The position numbers and the translations under genes were made by a program. Source: Acidimicrobiia bacterium (GTDB lineage Bacteria; Actinomycetota; Acidimicrobiia; Acidimicrobiales; SZUA-35). Taken from it: a stretch of DNA of 13,788 nucleotides. The stretch is from NCBI GenBank assembly GCA_029857855.1, contig JAOUGG010000013.1, positions 1 through 13,788 of the forward strand, written 5' to 3'. Positions within the stretch are counted from its first letter, which is position 1; each line of letters opens with the position of its first letter. The notes under the pieces are model-generated. The model saw only the letters and a list, made by a program, of their open reading frames with translations. It did not search any database and had not been told where the DNA came from. Shown here in pieces: positions 6,165 through 13,600 of this stretch.

Positions 6165-7259
6165 ATGGCAGAACAAGGGGAGTCGGGGACCAGGAGTCCC
6201 GCCAGCTCGAACACGTCAGCGGCCGTGGAACCTCCGGCTCCGCCGCTTCGCGTACTGGTCGCCGGTGGCGGATCGTGGGGCACCACGGTGGCGCATCTGT
6301 GCGCCCACAACGCCGACACGACGTTGTGGGCTCGCGACGTCACCACGGTCAACTCGATCAACGACTACCACCTCAACCCCCGGTACTTGCCCGACTATCC
6401 GCTGCATCCGGAGCTGACGGCCACCTCGGACCTGGAGGAGGCGCTCGATCGCTCCGACCTGCTGGTGATGGGCGTCCCCACCGCCGCCTATCGGGAAACG
6501 TGCGAGGTGATCGCACCCCATCTGCGGCCGTGGGTTCCGGTGGTGAGCCTGGCCAAGGGATTCGAGCCCGGGACCATGCTGCGGATGTCCCAGATCGTCG
6601 AGCAGGTTCTTCCCGACCGACCGGTCGGTGTGTTGACGGGCCCCAACCTGGCCAAGGAGATCATGGCCGGTCATCCGACGGCCGCGGTGATCGCACTGGC
6701 CGACCTGAACATCGCCCGGAAACTCCAGCAGGTGTTCACAACACCGACCTTCCGGGTGTTCCTCCACCACGACGTGATCGGCTGCGAACTCGGCGGCGCC
6801 CTGAAGAACATCTACGCCATCGCCGCCGGCATGGTCGAGGGCCGGGGGCAGGGCGACAACGCGCGAGCGGCCATCATCACCCGTGGTCTGGCCGAACTGA
6901 TCGAGCTCGGTTCGAAGCTTGGAGGTGAGCCGTTGACACTGGCCGGCCTGGCCGGGATGGGCGATCTGATCGCCACCTGCGTGAGCCCCCAGTCCCGCAA
7001 CTCCCAGGTCGGAAGGAAGCTGGGGGCGGGCATGACGGTCGACGACATCCTGGCCGAGATGAACCAGGTGGCCGAGGGTGTCAAGGCGGCCGCAGTGGTC
7101 AACGAGCTGGCCGAACGCCATGGTGTGTTCATGCCGATCGCCGAGCAGGTCTACGCCGTCTGCCACCGGGGCCTCGACGCCGACTTCGCCCAGGACGCCC
7201 TGTTGCGGGGCCGGCTCGGCCACGAGCAGGCCACGCCGGGAGAGAGCTGGCCGGCTTGA
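6165..7259 (+). CDS. gpsA: GpsA, NAD(P)+-dependent glycerol-3-phosphate dehydrogenase
   Basis: A 364-residue cytoplasmic enzyme that reduces dihydroxyacetone phosphate to sn-glycerol 3-phosphate for phospholipid synthesis. The Rossmann motif GGGSWGTTVAH (34-44) has Gly where many homologues have Ala in G-A-G-S-W-G-T. Further family marks are SLAKGFE (128-134), TGPNLAKEI (158-166), ELGGALKNIYAIAAGM (208-223, catalytic K214), AGLAGMGDL (260-268) and SRNSQVGRKLGAG (277-289). It is about 30 residues longer than usual because of a Ser/Pro/Ala-rich N-terminus (1-28) that the fold does not need. The ATG at 6165 is still favoured by the -10 box 6 bases upstream. Its TGA overlaps the TTG start of the next gene, indicating translational coupling. 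Confidence 0.95.
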   Translation: MAEQGESGTRSPASSNTSAAVEPPAPPLRVLVAGGGSWGTTVAHLCAHNADTTLWARDVTTVNSINDYHLNPRYLPDYPLHPELTATSDLEEALDRSDLLVMGVPTAAYRETCEVIAPHLRPWVPVVSLAKGFEPGTMLRMSQIVEQVLPDRPVGVLTGPNLAKEIMAGHPTAAVIALADLNIARKLQQVFTTPTFRVFLHHDVIGCELGGALKNIYAIAAGMVEGRGQGDNARAAIITRGLAELIELGSKLGGEPLTLAGLAGMGDLIATCVSPQSRNSQVGRKLGAGMTVDDILAEMNQVAEGVKAAAVVNELAERHGVFMPIAEQVYAVCHRGLDADFAQDALLRGRLGHEQATPGESWPA

Positions 7260-9010
7260 TTTCCCGGCTTGGCTCCCGGTCGACCGAGCGTGTCGTCGAC
7301 GGCGGCGTCGGCCTCGTCGCCGTGCTCGATTCGCCGACGGGCTTCCTCGTCGACGGCGGAGGCCTGATTCAGGGCCCCGACGCCCGCTGGGCGCTCGACT
7401 GGTGGATCGGAGCCGACGACCGCTGGCATCTCCCGGCCCGGGAACCGTCGGTACGCCAACGACTTCGCGGCTGCGGACCGATCATCGAAACCGCGGTCCG
7501 GGTGCCGTCGGGCGACGTCGTCCAGACCGTGCACGCCTCACTGGTCGACGGCCGGGCGGTGGCGGTGGTGGAAGTGGAGAACCAGTCGCCGGTTCCCGTC
7601 GCCCTCGCCATCGCGCTACGACCGCAGACCCTCGACGGCGAACCCGGAGAACTCGACGTCCGCCGGCTGTCGGCGCGGGAGGTCGTGGCCGCCGGTTACC
7701 GGCTCACGCTGCCCCGGCCGGCCAACGAACAGGGTTATGCCGACGACCACGACCTCCTGTCGACGGTCGAGGTCGGCGGTTCCCTGACCTGGCCGGACGA
7801 GCCGACCGTGGTCGGTGATGGCGGGTTCCCAAACGCCGTGCTCATGGTGCCGGTGCCTCACCGGACCACGTTCCGCTACTGCCTCGGTCCGGCCGATCTC
7901 GCCGTCGATGTCGATCAGGTGCCGGGCCCCGACAACGTGGCCCGCGGCTGGAACGCCGTGGTGGAGGCGGGTGGCCGGTTCGAGTTCCCCGACACGGGCC
8001 TTGCCCAACTGGCCGGTGTGGCCCGGGCCCGCCTGCTGTTGATCGACGAGCGGCCGCCCGGCGTCGACGGCGACCTTGGCACCGTGCTGGCCGCACTGGC
8101 CGAATCGGGTCACGCCGACCGCCTGAGCGAGTGGCTGCCGGAACTGATCGACGAGCTGCTGGGCCGGGGTGGCCTTTCCCCGGCCGACGAAGCCGGGTCG
8201 GCTCGGACCGCCGGCCTGGTCGACGGGCTGGCCCGGGCGCTCGTCATGCGGGGTGACCGGAACGACGCCGAGGAGGCACTTCCGTCGTTGTTGCACCTGA
8301 CCCGGCAGGTCGAGCCCCGCCTCTGGAAGCCCACCAGGCTCGGCCGTTCCCGGGCGGCCGCCACCCCTCCCGAGCCGACGCGGCACTGGTGCCGCGCCGC
8401 CACCGGACTGGCCGTGCTCGTGCAGTGGCTCGGACAGGGTCACGCGGCCGACGAACTGCGCCGCCGAATGGCGGAGCTGGCCGATCGGACGGAGGTGAGC
8501 GCCGGTGGCGGCGATGAGCTGTTGATCACCGCCGGTGGTCCTGCGCCCACTGGGGGCCGGGTCGGCTACGACGAGCTGGTCGGCTGGTCCCAGCAGGCCA
8601 ACCTGATCCGCCGCTGGTACGGACCCGATCACTCGATCGGCTCGGGGCCCGGAGCCGGCTTGGTCGACGCCGCCGCGTTCTGGCGGGCCGCCCGCCACCT
8701 GCTGATCACCGAGCGGGTCGATCTGGCCGAACCGACCATCGAACTGGTGCCCGGGTACCCGACTGCGTGGCGGGGCGGGGCGCTCGAGGTTCACCGGGCG
8801 GCCACGCTCCACGGTCCGCTGTCCTACGCCATCCGCTGGCACGGGCCCCGGCCTGCACTGCTGTGGGACGCGTCCGAGTGTGGGGCCCGGATCATCTGCC
8901 CTTCACTCGACCCGGGTTGGTCGACGTTCAACGACCGGGGGGAGACCCTGCTCGCCGGTTCGGCCGACGGCCTGGTGAACGTGCCGGCGCCGGGGGAGAG
9001 TTTCTCGTGA
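7256..9010 (+). CDS. Uncharacterised 584-residue protein, possible glycoside-hydrolase-like layout
   Basis: I do not recognise a named family. It has no signal peptide or membrane helix, so it is probably cytoplasmic. Residues 15-245 look beta-rich: SPTGFLVDGGGLIQGP (26-41), AVAVVEVENQSPVPVALAI (101-119). Residues 250-415 are mainly helical (LARALVMRGD, 325-334; ATGLAVLVQWLGQG, 382-395). The end is again beta-rich, with LHGPLSYAIRWHGPRPALLW (518-537) and a CPSLDPGWSTF segment (548-558). A beta domain, helical core and beta tail resemble the build of helical-toroid glycan-processing enzymes, and the C-terminal segment looks like their trailing beta domain. I see no certain catalytic pair, so this is inference. 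The TTG start overlaps the gpsA stop (TTGA), preceded by GGGAGAGAG. The end overlaps the rnhB start (GTGA), so it is locked in a three-gene operon. Confidence 0.75.
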   Translation: MISRLGSRSTERVVDGGVGLVAVLDSPTGFLVDGGGLIQGPDARWALDWWIGADDRWHLPAREPSVRQRLRGCGPIIETAVRVPSGDVVQTVHASLVDGRAVAVVEVENQSPVPVALAIALRPQTLDGEPGELDVRRLSAREVVAAGYRLTLPRPANEQGYADDHDLLSTVEVGGSLTWPDEPTVVGDGGFPNAVLMVPVPHRTTFRYCLGPADLAVDVDQVPGPDNVARGWNAVVEAGGRFEFPDTGLAQLAGVARARLLLIDERPPGVDGDLGTVLAALAESGHADRLSEWLPELIDELLGRGGLSPADEAGSARTAGLVDGLARALVMRGDRNDAEEALPSLLHLTRQVEPRLWKPTRLGRSRAAATPPEPTRHWCRAATGLAVLVQWLGQGHAADELRRRMAELADRTEVSAGGGDELLITAGGPAPTGGRVGYDELVGWSQQANLIRRWYGPDHSIGSGPGAGLVDAAAFWRAARHLLITERVDLAEPTIELVPGYPTAWRGGALEVHRAATLHGPLSYAIRWHGPRPALLWDASECGARIICPSLDPGWSTFNDRGETLLAGSADGLVNVPAPGESFS

Positions 9011-9708
9011 CCGCCACCGTCCCGAAACTCCGCAAGGCGTTGAAGGCCAAGGCGCCCGGGTTGTCGGTGGAGCGGGAGTATTGGGAGGCCGGTCACGAGA
9101 TCGTGGTCGGCGTCGACGAGGTCGGGCGAGGATCGTGGGCCGGTCCGCTCACCATCGGCGCCGTCGTCGTTCCGAAGGACCGACGGATCTACAAGCTGCG
9201 CGACTCGAAACAGCTGACCGAGGCCGAACGGGAAGCGTTGTTCGACCGGATCGCCGAATGGTGCGACGCCTGGTCGGTGGGCCACGTCAGCGCCGCCGAC
9301 TGCGATCGACTGGGCATGTCGGCCGCCCAGAAGCTGGCGGCCCGCCGGGCCATCGACGGGCTCGGTCTGGCTCCGGACGCCGTGCTCCTCGACGGCAAGT
9401 GGGACTTCGTCGGCCACCCGGTCACCCGGAAACTCGTCCGCGGCGATTCGAAATGCCTGTCGATCGCGGCGGCCTCGATCCTGGCCAAGGTGACGAGAGA
9501 CCGGATCATGCGGGCCCAGGCCGACAACTACCCGGGCTACAACTTCGAGCACAACAAGGGCTACCCCTGCCCGCAGCACAAGATCGCCCTGCAGGGATAC
9601 GGGCCGTCCGCCATCCACCGCCGTTCGTGGGTGTTCATGGATTCGCTGGTGTGGACCGGCAGCCGTCGGCTTCCTCCCGGCGGCCAGCTCTCGATGTTCG
9701 GCGGGTGA
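9007..9708 (+). CDS. rnhB: RNase HII
   Basis: A 233-residue cytoplasmic endonuclease that cuts the RNA strand of RNA/DNA hybrids and single ribonucleotides in DNA. The four metal-binding acids are present: D37 and E38 in VGVDEVGRGSWAGP (34-47), D129 in LLDGKWDF (127-134), and D147 in RGDSKCLSIAAASILAK (145-161). The RDSKQLTEAERE segment (65-76) is also typical. The frame is open further upstream to about 8767, but the GTG at 9007 is preceded by a strong GGGGGAG Shine-Dalgarno and overlaps the preceding stop as GTGA. The residues encoded upstream do not look like protein of this family. The C-terminal tail PGGQLSMFGG is short and glycine-rich. Confidence 0.96.
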   Translation: MTATVPKLRKALKAKAPGLSVEREYWEAGHEIVVGVDEVGRGSWAGPLTIGAVVVPKDRRIYKLRDSKQLTEAEREALFDRIAEWCDAWSVGHVSAADCDRLGMSAAQKLAARRAIDGLGLAPDAVLLDGKWDFVGHPVTRKLVRGDSKCLSIAAASILAKVTRDRIMRAQADNYPGYNFEHNKGYPCPQHKIALQGYGPSAIHRRSWVFMDSLVWTGSRRLPPGGQLSMFGG

Positions 9709-9728
9709 GCGTAGGGCGTCGGTCTGGG

Positions 9729-9734
9729 TAAAGT
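9729..9734 (+). promoter_or_regulatory. Putative -10 box (TAAAGT) of a leaderless khtTU transcript
   Basis: TAAAGT ends 7 bases before the ATG at 9742 in the 33-base gap after rnhB. It suggests that the two antiporter genes are transcribed separately from the gpsA operon. No -35 hexamer is seen. Confidence 0.55.
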
Positions 9735-9741
9735 TTGTCCC

Positions 9742-10224
9742 ATGGCCGAGGTCAGAGAGATCAAACTGCCCGGTGTCGGCGTCCGTCTGGAGTTCGACAC
9801 CGAGGCCGGGGAACAGGTCGCCGTGGTCGTCCATCGGGGCGGTCGGCGGGAGCTGATGGTGTACGACAGCGATGATCCCGACATCTGCACGACCGTTATG
9901 CACCTCACGCCCGCTGAGGCCCGAACCTTGAGCGAGGCGCTGGGCGGATCCACCGTCACGGAGGTCAGCCGCGTCGTCGAACAGCGCATCGAGGGCCTGG
10001 CCATCGACTGGATCGAGGTCGACGAGGGCTCGTCGTTTCTCGACCGCAGCATCGCCGACGGCATGTTCCGCACGCGCAGCGGTGTCTCGATCGTGGCCGT
10101 CATCAGGGGGATCGAGACCGTTCCCGCCCCGGGCCCCGACTTCGTGTTCACCGTTGGCGATGTGGCCGTCGTGGTCGGCACACCGGCCGGGATCGATCAG
10201 GTCCGGACCCTGCTCGGCCCGTGA
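9742..10224 (+). CDS. khtT: KhtT-like regulatory subunit of a cation/proton antiporter (RCK_C/TrkA-C domain)
   Basis: A 160-residue soluble protein. The N-terminal part (1-75) is a small domain with the LPGVGVRLEFDTEAGEQVAVV run (9-29) typical of KhtT-type subunits. The C-terminal part (about 88-160) is an RCK_C/TrkA-C domain: SFLDRSIADGMFRTRSGVSI (98-117), then VIRGIETVPAPGPDFVFTVG (120-139) and DVAVVVGTP (140-148). Such subunits sit on the cytoplasmic face and gate the partner antiporter; in Bacillus subtilis KhtT binds c-di-AMP. Its stop overlaps the GTG of the next gene (GTGA), so the two subunits are probably made together. The gene is likely expressed from its own leaderless promoter. 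Confidence 0.85.
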   Translation: MAEVREIKLPGVGVRLEFDTEAGEQVAVVVHRGGRRELMVYDSDDPDICTTVMHLTPAEARTLSEALGGSTVTEVSRVVEQRIEGLAIDWIEVDEGSSFLDRSIADGMFRTRSGVSIVAVIRGIETVPAPGPDFVFTVGDVAVVVGTPAGIDQVRTLLGP

Positions 10225-11456
10225 TCGGCGTGGCGCCGATGTTCGCAGCCGTCGGCTCCGAGGTGGCGGTGGCCTTCATCGAGATCGGCCTGATCGCCAT
10301 CGTGCTGGCCGCGCTCGCCCGCCTGGCCTCCAAACTGGGGGTGACGGCCATCCCCTTCTACCTGATTGCCGGGCTCGGTCTGGGCGACGGGGGCGTCGCC
10401 GACATCGGGATCGCCGAGGACTTTGTTGCCCTCGGAGCCGAAATCGGGGTGCTGCTCCTGCTGCTGACGCTCGGCCTCGAATACACGGGCGAGGAGCTGC
10501 GGTTCGGGCTGCGGACCGGCACGGTGCCCGGCCTGGTCGACGCCGTCCTGAACTTCGTCCCTGGATTCGGCATCGGCCTCGCCCTCGGATGGTCGGCTCC
10601 AGCCGCCATCCTGCTCGGCGGCGTGACCTGGATCAGCTCCTCCGGCGTCATCGCCAAGGTGCTGAGCGACCTCGACCGTCTCGGCTATCGGGAGACGCCG
10701 TCGATCCTGAACCTCCTCGTGATCGAGGACCTGGCCATGGCGGTCTATCTGCCGGTGGTCGCCGCGGTGGTGAGCGGGCAGGACGCCGTGTCGACGGTGG
10801 TGACCGTGGCGGTGGCCCTCGTCGTGGTCGCCGTGGTCCTGGTGGCGGCGATGCGGTGGGGCCATCTCATGAGCGCCGGCCTCGATCGGGGCAACAACGA
10901 GGTGCTGCTCCTGGCCGTGTTCGGTCTGACGCTGCTGGTCGGCGGGCTGGCCCAGCAACTCCAGATCTCGGCCGCCATCGGGGCCTTCCTCGTTGGTTTG
11001 GCCCTCTCCGGTCCCGTGCAACACCGGGTCAGCGCGTTGATCGAACCGCTGCGTGACCTGTTCGCCGCCATCTTCTTCCTGTTCTTCGCCTTCCAGATCG
11101 ATCCCGCGGAACTGCCGGGAGCCATGGTGCCGGCGCTGGTGCTCCTCGTTGTGACCGGGCTCGGAAAGATGGGATCGGGCTGGGTTGCCGCCGGGCGGGC
11201 CGGGGTCGGCCGCCGCGGTCGCCTGCGGGCGGGCACGACGCTCGTGGCCCGGGGCGAGTTCTCCGTGGTGATCGCCTCGCTGGCCGTCGGCCTCGACGAG
11301 GCGTCGGAGCTGGCCACACTGGCCGCGGCCTACGTGCTGCTGACCGCCGTCGTCGGACCGCTCCTGGCCAAGAACTCGGACGTGATCGACGGGTTGCTCG
11401 GTCGTCGACGGCGCCGCCGGGGCACGACCGCCGAGGTTCGTCGCGCCGAGGTCTAG
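10221..11456 (+). CDS. khtU: KhtU-like K+/H+ antiporter, CPA2 (KefB/KefC-related) family
   Basis: A 411-residue inner-membrane transporter with about 11-13 hydrophobic segments. CPA2 marks are a polar unwound stretch GGVTWISSSGVIAKVL (133-148), NLLVIEDLAMA (164-174, acidic pair E169/D170 expected in ion exchange) and RGEFSVVIASLAVG (344-357). It exports K+ or another monovalent cation in exchange for protons. It lacks the C-terminal RCK_N (TrkA-N) domain found in KefB/KefC, consistent with gating by the separate KhtT subunit just upstream. It ends in an Arg-rich tail (395-400) that probably faces the cytoplasm. The GTG start at 10221 overlaps the khtT stop. The exact cation cannot be read from the sequence. 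The next gene is convergent with only 7 bases between. Confidence 0.88.
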   Translation: MIGVAPMFAAVGSEVAVAFIEIGLIAIVLAALARLASKLGVTAIPFYLIAGLGLGDGGVADIGIAEDFVALGAEIGVLLLLLTLGLEYTGEELRFGLRTGTVPGLVDAVLNFVPGFGIGLALGWSAPAAILLGGVTWISSSGVIAKVLSDLDRLGYRETPSILNLLVIEDLAMAVYLPVVAAVVSGQDAVSTVVTVAVALVVVAVVLVAAMRWGHLMSAGLDRGNNEVLLLAVFGLTLLVGGLAQQLQISAAIGAFLVGLALSGPVQHRVSALIEPLRDLFAAIFFLFFAFQIDPAELPGAMVPALVLLVVTGLGKMGSGWVAAGRAGVGRRGRLRAGTTLVARGEFSVVIASLAVGLDEASELATLAAAYVLLTAVVGPLLAKNSDVIDGLLGRRRRRRGTTAEVRRAEV

Positions 11457-11463
11457 CTCGCCC

Positions 11464-12183
11464 TCAGCTGGCGGCCAGTTTCATGCGGCCGATGTCGGCC
11501 CGCTCGGCGGCGGAGGCGCCGAACTCGTACTCGGCCGAGTCGACGAGCGTGGTCTGGCTGTCGTCTTTCAACCGGTAGGCCTGCTGCATGGCGTCATCGG
11601 CCGCATTGTTGGTGGGGATCAACGCGTTGTACTCGGCGGCCACCGCCTCCTGGGCGACGATGAGCCGGCTCAGCACCTCGTGGGTCCAACCGATCGCGTA
11701 GCTCATGCGCGACTTGGGCTGGTCGAGCAACATGTGGGTCCGGAGTTGGGGGAGGAGGTGGCCGACCATCGTCTCGACCAGGTCGAGATCGACCTGGGTG
11801 CCGAACAGGATGACCTGGCTGTAGTCGCCAACGGCCCGGTGGGCGGCCGAACTCCGGTTCAGCTCGGCGATGCCGCCGTAGAGATAGATGACCCCGCGGG
11901 TGGCTTCGTTCCAGGTCCTCACGTCGATCCTGCGCTCGAGGACCTCGCTCTCGGCGTCGCTCAGCTCCCTGGCCTCGATCTGATAGCGGGTGATGAGCGC
12001 CTGGGCCTTGGCCTCGAACGCCTCCCGCTCCGGTTCGTGATCGGTACTCGACGCCTTCGCCAGCATGGCCCGGACTTTGTCGATCACGGTGGCCCGCCGG
12101 GGTACCGAGAGGGGGGTCACCGGTGCGGTGTGAGTGCGGGTGTCGGTCCGATGATCTGTGTCGAATTCCGTCGTGAAGGTCAT
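11464..12183 (-). CDS. DUF2786 domain protein
   Basis: A 239-residue, probably cytoplasmic protein. After a Thr/Asp/His-rich N-terminus (1-28) comes a DUF2786 segment (34-70): IDKVRAMLAKASS (34-46), then EAFEAKAQALITRYQIEA (54-71). The middle, IYLYGGIAELNRS (99-111) and VILFGTQVDLDLVETMV (124-140), and the tail FGASAAERADIGR (221-233) fit the C-terminal part that often follows DUF2786. The family is common in actinobacteria and phages and has no established function. The ATG at 12183 has neither a good Shine-Dalgarno nor a TANNNT box near it, so the start is less sure than the family. It is divergent from the aminotransferase gene. Confidence 0.82.
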   Translation of the reverse strand: MTFTTEFDTDHRTDTRTHTAPVTPLSVPRRATVIDKVRAMLAKASSTDHEPEREAFEAKAQALITRYQIEARELSDAESEVLERRIDVRTWNEATRGVIYLYGGIAELNRSSAAHRAVGDYSQVILFGTQVDLDLVETMVGHLLPQLRTHMLLDQPKSRMSYAIGWTHEVLSRLIVAQEAVAAEYNALIPTNNAADDAMQQAYRLKDDSQTTLVDSAEYEFGASAAERADIGRMKLAAS

Positions 12184-12266
12184 GTGGTCCCAAGGGGTGA
12201 GCAGAAGCTGCCAACGGCGTGGCAGCGCGCGCCGATATACCGGTTCTGCCCCGTAGCCTTGCCGCT
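12184..12266. promoter_or_regulatory. Divergent regulatory region with leaderless -10 box for the aminotransferase
   Basis: The 83-base gap between the divergent DUF2786 and aminotransferase starts holds TAGCCT (12254-12259). It ends 7 bases before the ATG at 12267, in the leaderless arrangement. A perfect inverted repeat lies about 40-60 bases upstream of that start. No -35 hexamer was found. Confidence 0.5.
12207..12226. repeat. Perfect inverted repeat GCTGCCA-N6-TGGCAGC
   Basis: Arms 12207-12213 and 12220-12226 are exact reverse complements, separated by ACGGCG. The centre lies about 50 bases upstream of the proposed aminotransferase transcription start and about 33 bases before the DUF2786 start. 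This is a reasonable place for a dimeric regulator to bind. Whether it works as an operator or as an RNA hairpin is unknown. Confidence 0.45.
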
Positions 12267-13568
12267 ATGGCAGATAGTAGTACCGATGACCGGCCGACAA
12301 GGACATACCGGGAACTTTGTCCCTCTTATGCCGAAGCCATGACCAATCCTGAGCTTCCGACACGCGGTCTTCTTGCCTTCGGGCGTGACAACATGGCGAT
12401 TCCGGGGCCGTCGATCATCCCGGAGCGGGTGCTCGCCGCCATGGCGAAACCCATGACCGACATCTACGCCGGCGAGCTGGTCGACGTCTCGGCCCGGGTG
12501 TTCTCGGCGCTGCCCGCCATCGCCGGCACGTCGGGTCCGGTGTTCGTGGTGATGTCGAACGGCCATGGCGCATGGCAGATGGCGATCAACAACGTCTTGA
12601 GTCGGGGCGACGAGGTACTGGTGCTCGAGTCGGGCCGTTTCGCCGTGATCTGGGGCGAGATGGCGGCCAAGTCCGGGGTCAAGGTCGAGGTGCTGCCGGG
12701 CACCGACCGCCATCCGATCGATCCGGCGGCGGTGGCCGAGCGGCTGGCCGCCGACACGGATCATCGCATCAAAGCCGTGCTGTGCGTGCAGACCGACACC
12801 GCATCGGGCGTCATCAATGACATCCCGGCGGTCCGCCGAGCCATCGACTCGGCCGGCCATCCCGCCCTCTTCATGGTCGACTGCATCGCATCGATGGGGT
12901 GCGAGCCGTTCCACATGGACGCCTGGGGGGTCGATGTCACGGTCGCCGCCTCGCAAAAGGGGCTGATGGTGCCGCCAGGGCTCGGCTTCGTCTGGGCGTC
13001 GGAGCGGGCGCTCGAAGCCCACGCCTCCGCCGATCTTCGCGACGGCTACTTCGACTGGGACCGGCGGCTGAACGCCCGCTTCCATTACGAGCTCTACGCC
13101 GGAACCCCTCCCGTGTCCCATCTCTACGCCATGTCGGAGGCGCTCGACATGATCGATGAGCAGGGTGGGATCGAGCGGATCTGGGATCGGCATCGGGTGC
13201 TGGCCTCGGCGGTGTGGGCCGCGGTCGAGGCGTGGGCGGCCCCCGGCGGCATCGAGTTCAACATCATTGAACCCGCGTCTCGTTCAGCGGCGGTGACGAC
13301 CGTGCTGACCGGTTCGATCCCGGCCGACGAGATGCGTTCGATCTGCCAGCATCAGGCCGGGTTGACCGTCGGGGTCGGGATCGGCGATTTCGCCGACCGG
13401 GCGTTCCGGATCGGGCACATGGGTTATGTCGATCCGCCGGGCCTGCTGGGAACGCTGGCCACCATCGAATCGGCGCTGCGCGCCATGGGCGCTCCGCTGG
13501 GTGGATCGGGTGTCGCGGTGGCGGCCGAGGTCATCGGCCGCCACCTGGCCTCCGAACTCGCACTCTGA
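12267..13568 (+). CDS. Class V PLP aminotransferase, serine/alanine-glyoxylate aminotransferase-like
   Basis: A 433-residue PLP enzyme. Family marks are IPGPSIIPERVLAAM (45-59), SNGHGAWQMAINN (97-109, cofactor phosphate region), MVDCIASMGCEP (203-214, D205 to the pyridine nitrogen), SQKGLMVPPGLGF (229-241, Schiff-base K231), TPPVSHLYAMSEA (280-292) and FRIGHMGY (380-387, R381 likely binding the substrate carboxylate). The pattern fits the alanine-glyoxylate/serine-glyoxylate/serine-pyruvate group; the exact amino donor cannot be fixed. The frame is open upstream to a GTG at 12219, but TAGCCT 7 bases before the ATG at 12267 favours that start. An internal ATG at 12339 is closer to the conserved fold and is an alternative. 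It converges on the acyl-CoA dehydrogenase gene. Confidence 0.9.
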   Translation: MADSSTDDRPTRTYRELCPSYAEAMTNPELPTRGLLAFGRDNMAIPGPSIIPERVLAAMAKPMTDIYAGELVDVSARVFSALPAIAGTSGPVFVVMSNGHGAWQMAINNVLSRGDEVLVLESGRFAVIWGEMAAKSGVKVEVLPGTDRHPIDPAAVAERLAADTDHRIKAVLCVQTDTASGVINDIPAVRRAIDSAGHPALFMVDCIASMGCEPFHMDAWGVDVTVAASQKGLMVPPGLGFVWASERALEAHASADLRDGYFDWDRRLNARFHYELYAGTPPVSHLYAMSEALDMIDEQGGIERIWDRHRVLASAVWAAVEAWAAPGGIEFNIIEPASRSAAVTTVLTGSIPADEMRSICQHQAGLTVGVGIGDFADRAFRIGHMGYVDPPGLLGTLATIESALRAMGAPLGGSGVAVAAEVIGRHLASELAL

Positions 13569-13583
13569 CGTCGAACCACCATC

Positions 13584-13599
13584 TCTCGTTCTCTCGTTC
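13584..13599. repeat. Tandem duplication of TCTCGTTC
   Basis: Two exact 8-base copies (13584-13591 and 13592-13599) lie just after the aminotransferase stop and before a hairpin. This pyrimidine-rich stretch may be part of a termination region. Confidence 0.5.
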
Positions 13600-13600
13600 T

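Noticed and set aside
6216..7223. Minus-strand open frame of 335 codons
   Set aside because: Antisense to gpsA, whose family motifs are unambiguous.
7616..8842. Minus-strand open frame of 408 codons
   Set aside because: Antisense to the 584-residue protein gene, which is fixed by overlaps with gpsA and rnhB. The translation is rich in Gly/Arg/Pro/His and has no domain.
8767..9006. Upstream extension of the rnhB frame
   Set aside because: Overlaps the end of the 584-residue gene. The GTG at 9007 has a strong Shine-Dalgarno and sits right for RNase HII.
10197..11024. Minus-strand open frame of 275 codons with His/Gln/Glu-rich translation
   Set aside because: Antisense to khtU; the composition is what complementing Val/Leu/Ala codons gives.
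12219..12266. N-terminal extension of the aminotransferase from a GTG at 12219
   Set aside because: It would include the proposed -10 box and part of the palindrome; the ATG at 12267 fits the promoter better.
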